Assembly (NCBI RefSeq): GCF_022581195.2
Contig: NC_061474.1
Location: 3,658,001 to 3,722,000, forward strand
Length of the DNA: 64,000 nucleotides
Direction: 5' to 3'
Source of the DNA: Helicoverpa zea
Taxonomy: Eukaryota; Arthropoda; Insecta; Lepidoptera; Noctuidae
The stretch's first letter is position 1, and the number at the start of each line of letters is the position of its first letter. A program made the translations under genes and the position numbers. Of the stretch, positions 57,172 to 64,000 are shown one piece after another. Below the pieces are notes generated by a model, which was not told where the DNA came from, ran no database searches, and worked only from the letters and a program-made list of their open reading frames with translations.

Positions 57172-57904
57172 TTTATAACTCGTGAGAATGCTCGATACTA
57201 ATTCACCTATATTTATTAGCCCTTCCAAGAATACCTGGAAATGAAAGTCGTGGTTCTAATTAGTTGGTCTATTAATAGGTGATGACCTGGTCGGGGATTC
57301 TTCTGTTTCTGAGATTCAGTGTTATATGAAACTTTGATAGTAAGTATCTGCAAATAAATTAAAGGTTATCGACACTTTTAGATGTAGGCAAACATTTAGA
57401 TGTGTGGTAGCATTAATAAATCTGAAGAATTTATTGAGGATTGTCGAGCCGAAATCTGGATCATGTTAATAGGTATCAATCAAAAGGGTTAATAAGGCTG
57501 ACAATTCTTTACCATTTGACAGATTCATAAAGACAAGAGCTGTAAATGCAATATTTGCACTTGCTCACACCTAGTCTCAGCAGCAATCACAAAAGTTACT
57601 TATACTTAATTAGATACATATTGTTTCTAATCCCAAGTTTCCTTCAAATCAGTTAGTAGAATTCAGCAAATAGTTCCCCGATGACATTGACACATAGTTA
57701 CAGAAATAACTGAAATTAACATAAGTCACACATAAGTGGTAATGAAGGCAGCTTCTAATGATGATTCATATTCCACACATACGCCCATTTACATGAGAAA
57801 CAGATAATTATAATGGAACCTCGCTAAAGGAAGTACTTTAATATGGATTAGATTAACATTTCCATATGTATGTATGTGAAAGTATTTTAATGTCTCAAAT
57901 CTAA
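57172..57904. other. No gene recognised
   Basis: AT-rich sequence, nothing seen. Confidence 0.5.
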
Positions 57905-58115
57905 TTCTCCTTATTTGGTTATCCTTGAGAAGTCTGTCATAAAATAATATTCAGTACCTAAATGGCACAATAGCCTATGTCCTTTCTCTTGCTTTCTAGA
58001 CCATCTGAGTAAACATTTAAATCGATTCAACAGTTTTGGCGTGCAAGCACGAATGATGCTGACAGACAGACAAGCAGATAGACAGATAAATATAGTTATA
58101 TTAGTAAGGATTTTC
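57905..58115 (-). repeat. Interspersed repeat, 'ACTGAACCGATTT' family, reverse sense
   Basis: Reverse complement shows the (CTGT)n head at about 58062-58083, a GGCGTGCAAG/AACTGTTGAATCGATTTAA block and an AGGACATAGGCTATTGTGCC block. This is the only reverse-sense stand-alone member in the window. Confidence 0.6.
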
Positions 58116-58487
58116 AACGTAGGAGTGATATAACTTTTTACAGTCGTTGAACGCAATACCTATCAACAATTCAGCACCTGTCGTCAAAATTCAGATCACA
58201 GAACCGGGTTATTATAGCACTATACTTTATGCACAAACATGATCTTTCGACCCGACACGTTACCTTAGACTAACGTTTAGGAGAACCCAGGAAGAATACG
58301 TCATGTATATTTAGGTAATACCTCGCATTATATTCGTTTAGGGAAAATCGTTGTTTAGCAGTCTGCGCCGTTTTAGGGAATTTTTGCAGTGCGTATGAAA
58401 TTCTTTGGAAGTCTGCCGTATATTATAGTAATAAGTTTTATTTGTGTCAAATATACCCTATGTTCAGCTCCTGCTCTTATCCCAATG
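58116..58487. other. No gene recognised
   Basis: Unremarkable. The plus-strand frame starting near 58389 looks like a secreted peptide but overlaps the LINE relic that follows and is rejected. Confidence 0.45.
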
Positions 58488-58590
58488 TTATTTGGAGTCG
58501 GGCCAGCATGTTTTCTCCTTCCATACTCTTCTAACTGCCGTCATCTCACAAGTAATATTCTTTCTAGGCATATTGACTTTCACACAATTC
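58488..58590 (-). pseudogene. LINE ORF2 extreme C-terminus relic
   Basis: The minus strand reads EMTAVRRVWKEKTCWPDSK then TAA at 58488-58490. The R..W(K/R)..T.C pattern before a terminal stop is the familiar end of a LINE ORF2 in Lepidoptera, followed here by CATTGGGATAAGAGCAGG as the 3' non-coding start. Only about 35 codons are recognisable. The clade (RTE-like) is a guess. Confidence 0.5.
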
Positions 58591-60520
58591 ATAGTAGATA
58601 AACACAGAAAGTTAGGTACTTTATGTGTCTGATTGTTTCATACTTATGACTACCTATTACCAAATGAATTTGTATGTGTTATGTTATGCGTCAACATCCT
58701 TGGAGGGAAAGCAGAGCATTGCTGTTCAGTGGCTTGGTTATCGCCAAATATGCAACATAAGCAATGAATTGCCTTTAAACTTGATTTATTTACGGATACG
58801 AAGTTATAGATGATAAATTGCTTCTTTTTTAAAGGTAAATCATCAAGTGCTCCATCGCCGTGGGTAAACGTCAAAAAATTCCGGAATGTCAGACCTTGAC
58901 TAACTAAATCCAGCATGTTCCCTCGAGCTTTGTATGTACCAAGACCGCAGAAAAAGAAAAAAAATCGCATCCAAAAAATATTTTCAAAAAATCAAAAAGC
59001 TAACAAAAGAGAGTGCAATAGAAATTGCTTAGCATATCGATGTCTGGCCTTGTTATACACTAGAAACATTAGTCATCGGTGTGCCCTCTGCCTAGAATAT
59101 TTAATGTCCCATCGCAATGCACGCAGGCATATCCTGTCCTAGTTTCTAAGTTTAGACAGGACTGCTGCGCCTAGGTTCACGTATGACCCTATATTTTGTG
59201 CTGTTGTATTATAAGGAAGGCCTATTTAGCAATGGCTTGATAGAAACTGACCAACCTGTATTGGGCATGCGTGGTGATTAACGCTCAATTCTTCTGTATG
59301 TTTGAGGACGCCTGTGTTTAGTAGTGGGATGATAAAAAGATAAATAATGATCTATATGTATGTCGGCGCGGCCCACAGCGCGGCCCAATAATGCTGGCTG
59401 GTTCCTTGTTTGTGGTCGACATGGTGACGTGAGGTGCCAACGTCAATTGATAATCTTAAAATGGAATCTCGAAGAGAAACCAAGTTCAGGCTATGTGATC
59501 TTGGAAATGTATCCGATTTATTGTAACCAATGTGATTATTGAAGTACTGAACGATAATAGATGATGTGAACGACTACTGTGGTATTATTTCATATCCTGA
59601 CAAGATGCAAGTGTATCAAAATATTCTAACCACTTCTGGTGCTCCGACATCAGAAGTGGGATGGATGACCTTGCCCACTGATTGCTGCCTTGTTCGCATA
59701 TTGGCTGTCTGATGTTGGTGCAGCGCTAAAAGACGAATACTCGTACTGCAGATGCAGTCGCTAATGAGAACACATTAGAAAGATGCCGATATGGTTACGG
59801 AACGCTGAACGCAAGTACTACTGATGGAGTGCAGCATTGAATGAAGTGTGTGACGACCGAAGCGGATTGATTTAGAAAAGATTGTCCATGGAATCGTCAT
59901 GCAATACGGGAATATCATGTTGAAAGAAATTGCGAGAAGGAAACTGACAACCGCCGTTCCTTTGTTTGCTGAAATTAAGTGATCGAATTCTGAAGGCACT
60001 GATTACAGTCCTCCAGGTGGAACCGCCTGAGTTCAATGATATGAACTGTACGCACGCATTACGAAGTTTATTTGGTGCGAGAGCGTTCTGACCAAGTATT
60101 CGTTATGGACAGTGTTGAGAGCTTTTGAGAGCAATATTAATGGTGAAAAATGAAGTGAAGATGTTCGGCGTAGCAAGCGAGACCATATTCCTCTGGTTTA
60201 CACGTTTCTTGTGATTGTTGTAAAAGGAACATTACACCTGGAATGTGTCACGTCGTAGAACAGGCTAATTCTAAGGTTGAAGGAAGAAACACCGCGATGT
60301 GCCTTTGATAATACTAACACAAATCAATCCTAAAATGAAACCCTAATCTTACCAATTGTTGCAACAATTTGAGTGGTTTGTTCCGTTGAAGGAATGAGTT
60401 TTGTGGCATTGAGTGCTCGAAGAGCTAAAAGAATGGCATCGCACATCGATGTTTCATAAATTGCATTGTTGGGGAAACGAAATAGTGGATATTTTCATAG
60501 TCTCAACGGAAAATAACAGG
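58591..60520. other. No gene recognised; somewhat GC-richer, probably old repeats
   Basis: Base composition is more balanced than in the first 50 kb, but no domain, splice pattern or repeat terminus could be established. Small frames at 58625-59999 are not supported. Confidence 0.35.
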
Positions 60521-60525
60521 ACTTG

Positions 60526-60566
60526 GTTACCATGGTTACTAAAACAAGATTGGTTGCTATGGTGAC
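60526..60566 (-). promoter_or_regulatory. Pair of RFX X-box motifs
   Basis: On the minus strand the two sites read GTAACCATGGTAAC (60526-60539) and GTCACCATAGCAAC (60553-60566). Both fit the full 14-base X-box consensus GTHNYYATRRNAAC, bound by RFX factors that drive ciliary genes. They are 27 bases apart start to start. No ciliary gene exon was recognised nearby. Confidence 0.4.
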
Positions 60567-61102
60567 AATATCAGAGTTGTTATCAAAATGTTGTGATAAA
60601 ATTAACCGATTTATGATATCTTTTGCATGTGATGATCCCGTGGGCCTCTCCTGCTTCCTGTGGAAGAAGTCTCTGCTCGCTCTTTGCTGCGGGGTCCGTG
60701 AGCGCAACGCATGACTTCTACCGCGCGCTGTCTTCCAGCGTGATCAAACACGATACGCGATGTTTGTTACGTACAGAGATACTAAGAGCAACATGAATGA
60801 TGAACCTGGTGAGATCAATCCAATTTTGTTTTGCGTCTTTTATAAAGTCGTACATCCGTAACGTTGATAATTGTCGACTATCTCCTTGGTTTAGTAGTGA
60901 TATCTAAGGACTCGGGTTTGATCCTCGGGCTGCGTCATATTGCTTGATGGACCTAGCACCTCATTCATTGCTTTCAATGACTTCCAATTCGTACACACTA
61001 GTTTTGCCGTAGGCAGAACATTGTATGAAGCGTTTCACCGTTCAGGTGATACTATTTTACCCTGTACGATAACGAAACTATTATAGCAAGACTATAGTTA
61101 GC
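60567..61102. other. No gene recognised; tRNA-like stretch at 60.88-60.95 kb
   Basis: GGGTTTGATCCTCGGG at about 60922-60937 resembles a B box preceded by TGGTTTAGTAGTGATATC, which may be a second, decayed tRNA-derived SINE head. A GC-rich block lies at 60630-60740. Confidence 0.35.
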
Positions 61103-61459
61103 CTCGTAGGTCTAGCTGTCATAAGCGCGGCTGCTCAGCACGAGGTCTCGGGTTCGATTCCCGAGTCGGGCCGAAATTGCTTTGTTGCCTTAGAAACTTT
61201 CACAAAGCATTCCGGAGCCTGGAAATTGCTAATTGATGCACCCGTGCATCGGAGGGCACGTAAAGTAAAGGCAAGTAAAGGTCCTTTAGTATGTTAGGTC
61301 CTGCTTGTGATCTCTCTCCGGTCGTGTCGCATTGCCGTCCCGTCGGACTACGACAGTGAAAGAATAATGAGTGCACCTGTGTCAGCGCGAATGCTTGTTC
61401 ACTACAGTATGTCCTGCGCAGTTGGCTAATCTCCTTACATGAGAACAGCCGTCGTAGCT
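61103..61459 (+). mobile_element. tRNA-derived SINE, well-preserved copy with internal insertion
   Basis: B box GGTTCGATTCC at 61151-61161. It matches 41101-41426 along its length, with about 28 extra bases around 61265-61295 made of AAGTAAAGG-type repetition between CACGTAAA and GGTCCTGC. The end is ACATGAGAACAGCCGTCGTA. Confidence 0.85.
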
Positions 61460-61662
61460 GGTAATCGGCTAAGAGGACATCTTAGCTAGTAAATAGGAAT
61501 AATATCAATCACATGTTAGCTTTTTAGGTGTCTGTTTCTTACCTTATTGCGTAGCCATAGCAATTAATTTCCTACCTTGGAAAATAGCTTCAAAATAGCA
61601 CGCTGTTGTTATTTATCGCTTACTGCTTATCTGACTTACTTTGACTTAGAGTCCTATGTCCC

Positions 61663-62050
61663 CTAGATAGGGCAGAGGGCATCCACAGTGCTCCGGCATC
61701 GCGTTCGGTCTTGAGCTTTGCGCTTTATTTCGCTCCACGTTCTGCCTATAGTCGCCGCCTCTGCAATGATCGACCGCCGCCAGGATTGTTTAGGGCGGCC
61801 ACGTTTCCGCTTCCCTTGGGGATTCCAGTCTAGGGCTTGCCTCGGGATGTGATCGGGGTCCCTTCGGAGCGTGTGGCCGATCCAGTTCCACTTGCGTCGT
61901 TTGATCTGCTGGTCGATCGGTGTCTCTCCGCAGCGTTCCCACAGTTCTATGTTGGAGATTTCCTCGGGGCAGTATATACCGAGAATACGACGAAGGCAGC
62001 GATTGACGAAGACCTGGAGCTTACGCTTAAGCTTTTGCTTATCTACTTGC
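61663..62050 (-). pseudogene. LINE ORF2 C-terminal fragment
   Basis: The minus strand reads KLQVFVNRCLRRILGIYCPE, ISNIELWERCGETPI, RRKWNWIGHTLRRD, PRQALDWNPQGKRKRGRPKQ, SWRRSIIAEA and DRTRCRSTVDALCPI, then TAG at 61663-61665. The RKW.WIGHTLR ... RQAL.WNPQGKRKRGRP signature is typical of LINE C-termini in animals. A second in-frame TAG follows nine bases on, at 61654-61656, so the first may be premature by only a few codons. The reverse transcriptase is absent (5' truncated). Confidence 0.8.
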
Positions 62051-62185
62051 TCTATTTACTTACATTGAGTTGCTCAGCTTTACATTGTGCGTCAGACTTT
62101 ACGTTTGCTGGTAGACTGTACCTAATCTACTCGAATAACCATTTAGTAATTTCATCGTGTTCAGATGTACCTACGATGGATACGG

Positions 62186-63090
62186 GTTCAAAGTCAAAGT
62201 CAAAGTCAAAATCATTTATTAAAATAGGCTAATACGATTAGCACTTTTTAACGTCAAAATTTTACAATGACAGCACCCCCAAAACGCCCCCCTTTCACCA
62301 CTTCCTAGTGTTATGGCTGGAAAGAAGAAGTGGTGAAGAACAAACTTCCCAGCAACACAGCTGTCTATTACAATTTAATTATTATTAATTTATTTTACAA
62401 TTATACAATTCTATTTTATCAATTATTAATTTAAAACACCGAAAAATACAAAAAATAAAGCACTTTTGTTCCACTTCAGAGCTGCCATCTGCGTTTATCT
62501 GTGAAATAATCATTAACATTATAATATGCCTTTTTAACAAGAATTTCTTTGATTTTGTTTTTAAAAGAACTGTCCGTTAATTCCAAGAGATGAACCGGAA
62601 TCCTGTTATAAATGCGTACACAAAGCCCCACAAATGAACCGTGCACCTTATGTAGACGATAATTAGGTGCGGTTAACTTATGTTTATTTCTAGTATTAAA
62701 ATGATGTACGTCGCTGTTTTTACTATATGAATCTAGGTTTTGCCTTACATATATTATATTGGCATAAATGTATTGAGACGCCACAGTCAGAATACCAATG
62801 TCCTTAAACCTTTCCCTAAGGGAGACTCTAGCACCAAGTTTGTATATAGCACGGACAGCGCGCTTCTGTAGTACGAAAACATTCTCGATATCGGCAGCAT
62901 TGCCCCACATAAGAATTCCGTAGGACATGATGCAGTGAAAATAGCTAAAGTACACTAGACGCGCCGTGGCTACATCGGTGAGAGCTCTTACTTTCCTGAC
63001 AGCGTACGCAGCAGAGCTTAATTTACCCGTGATGCCAGTTATATGCAGGTTGATTCGGAATAAACCCATGTAAAGCCTGTGTGATGGCAT
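62186..63090 (-). mobile_element. Jockey-like LINE, 5'-truncated, with 3' (TTTGAC)n tail
   Basis: Minus-strand copy containing the C-terminal coding part, about 260 bases of AT-rich 3' non-coding DNA and a terminal tandem tail of TTTGAC units (plus strand 62190-62209, CAAAGT units). It lies inside another repeat whose parts flank it on the high-coordinate side (63100-63240). The precise 5' junction and target duplication were not found. Confidence 0.75.
62476..63090 (-). pseudogene. Jockey-type reverse transcriptase C-terminal fragment (204 residues)
   Basis: Residues 22-45 (GKLSSAAYAVRKVRALTDV) and SYGILMWG (56-63), LQKRAVRAI (74-82) and FNTRNKHKL (131-139) are the characteristic blocks that follow the reverse transcriptase palm in Jockey-clade LINEs. 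The first 15 or so residues come from the flank and are not LINE-like. The frame is uninterrupted to its stop, which suggests a fairly young copy, but the endonuclease and catalytic palm are missing. Confidence 0.85.
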
Positions 63091-63250
63091 AAGGGTCGCC
63101 GGGAACAGACCTGAGTAAAATCTGTGGTACAGTTGGTGTCATGTCACTGTGGTTGTGATCGTGTGCCCTACAAGGCCGGAATAGGCTGTTGGCACTGTCA
63201 AGGGACACACCGACGGTGAAAATCCTGAGTAGAAGGTTTGATGTGAATTA
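63091..63250. repeat. Unclassified repeat interrupted by the Jockey-like LINE
   Basis: GTCATGTCACTGTGGTTGTG and AAATCCTGAGTAGAAGGTTT recall a noctuid repeat I have seen, but only one copy is present in this window. Confidence 0.35.
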
Positions 63251-63339
63251 AACGACAGCCGTAGTTGTGACGGTTCCTGTAATTAACGTGTTGAAAGTCT
63301 GACTACCAAAAAGAGCAGAAGCCACAAAGTCTGATAACT

Positions 63340-63470
63340 AGTCTTGCCGAAGTGTGACTGGTTGCCTAGGTAATTGTGTTGAGAAATCGCTCCCTATAAG
63401 GCACGTATGCCCAGCTACATTCGGTTAGGATGAAAGTCAATCCAAACTTATTGAGAGAAGGCTAGGACTG
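63340..63470 (-). repeat. Dispersed TTGGGGTCGG repeat, strongly diverged
   Basis: Reverse sense: GACTGGTTGCCTAGGTAATT, AGAAATCGCTCC, CCCAGCTACATTCGGTTAGG, ACTTATTGAGAGAAGGCTAG. Upstream, GTCTGACTACC and AGAAGCCACAAAGTCTGATA at 63297-63336 fit the extended form of the repeat noted at 53.3 kb. Confidence 0.55.
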
Positions 63471-63578
63471 GGCTGGATGTAGTTAGTTAACTTAAGCTCT
63501 CATCTCTAACAATAACGGATGGTAAGTCTGAAGTCTAATGTTTGGTTACCGATGCGCATGTTTGTCTTATCACTACAG

Positions 63579-63629
63579 ATGTTGATGGCCGAGGCTGAAG
63601 GAGAGAAGGTGATCAACTACGTACGCTAA
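63579..63629 (+). CDS. Possible terminal coding exon (16 codons)
   Basis: GTTTGTCTTATCACTACAG at 63560-63578 resembles a 3' splice acceptor with pyrimidine tract. It is followed by MLMAEAEGEKVINYVR and TAA (63627-63629), the only phase open for more than a few codons. The following sequence to 63740 remains GC-richer. The evidence is thin: no upstream exon was identified and no family recognised. Confidence 0.2.
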   Translation: MLMAEAEGEKVINYVR

Positions 63630-64000
63630 CGCCGTGTGAGCTGATGCTGACACGCGCTGTTGCAAGCCAGGATACCGTGCGATTCTGCGGTGGTAAAGGC
63701 GAACCAACAGTGAACTGTCAATTCGACGCTTTACGAGTTTTCTCTATGCTAGTTAATCAGGTGATCTGTTTTGTTGTTAATGTATTATGAACGTCGCGTT
63801 AAAACATGAAGCAGTAGTGTATTTAAAAACATTGCATTTGACGTATATCGATTGAATTAGCAGACTATTGAGATTCAGTTGTACGTTTGCTAAACGTTTA
63901 AACGAAGTTTTTAGTTTCGACGTGCTATTTGAACTTGATTATTTATCAGATACAGTTGAAGATAATGATACCGATAGTGAGCATTTAGTTTTAGCAGTTG
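63630..64000. other. No recognised feature
   Basis: GC-richer to about 63740, then AT-rich to the window edge. Nothing identified. Confidence 0.45.

Noticed and set aside
58389..58601. Plus-strand frame beginning with a hydrophobic signal-peptide-like segment, apparent secreted Cys-containing peptide
   Set aside because: Its downstream half is the antisense of a recognisable LINE ORF2 C-terminus (58488-58590), so the frame is a chance product.
59635..59665. CACTTCTG...CAGAAGTG hairpin
   Set aside because: An 8-base stem with a 12-base loop is expected by chance in 64 kb and has no supporting context.
61837..62232. 131-residue plus-strand frame
   Set aside because: Its first part is antisense to the LINE fragment at 61663-62050 and its end is the Jockey 3' tail (repeated SKSKSK).

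Overview
The window looks like nuclear DNA of a moth, most likely a noctuid-type lepidopteran. It is AT-rich and gene-poor, and it is packed with short interspersed repeats of kinds I associate with lepidopteran genomes. I found no host gene I can name. The only long protein-coding stretches belong to transposable elements. Most other open frames are chance frames in AT-rich DNA or lie inside repeats.

Layout. 0-9 kb: a TATA box with a 40-codon reading frame or first exon (554-778), several copies of a dispersed repeat built around a TTGGGGTCGG-type core, a decayed tRNA-derived SINE (about 5.9-6.2 kb), and a 231-bp MITE with 62-bp perfect terminal inverted repeats (8391-8621). 9-17.4 kb: a 52-codon small ORF, two 5'-truncated copies of one LINE with target-site duplications (12.3-12.9 and 16.6-17.4 kb), a possible housekeeping-type start site (13.9 kb) and a 570-bp repeat (14.0-14.6 kb). 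17.4-31.5 kb: mostly featureless DNA with scattered repeats and a dense CRE/E2F/YY1 motif cluster at 27.23-27.37 kb. 31.68-37.6 kb: a compound repeat made of three 239-bp tandem units followed by a 2.6-kb unit present twice, each 2.6-kb unit carrying a GC-rich foldback. 37.6-48.4 kb: further repeats, a second inverted copy of the MITE (39469-39699) and a full SINE copy (41.1-41.4 kb). 48472-52943: a complete Copia-type LTR retrotransposon with 185-bp LTRs that differ at one base, 5-bp target duplications and an anticodon-arm initiator-tRNA primer site; its reading frame is broken twice. 53-64 kb: repeats, three LINE 3' ends all on the minus strand (58.5, 61.7-62.0 and 62.2-63.1 kb), a second well-preserved SINE (61.1-61.5 kb) and a pair of RFX X-box motifs (60.53-60.57 kb).

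Together the features record layered insertion: very recent (Copia element, 2.6-kb duplication, MITE pair), intermediate (LINE copies with visible target duplications, SINEs) and old (degenerate dispersed repeats). Possible host signals are a TATA-driven small ORF, several CpG-rich motif clusters, four perfect GGTCA-W-TGACC palindromes and the X-box pair. All of these rest on motif matching and are inference.
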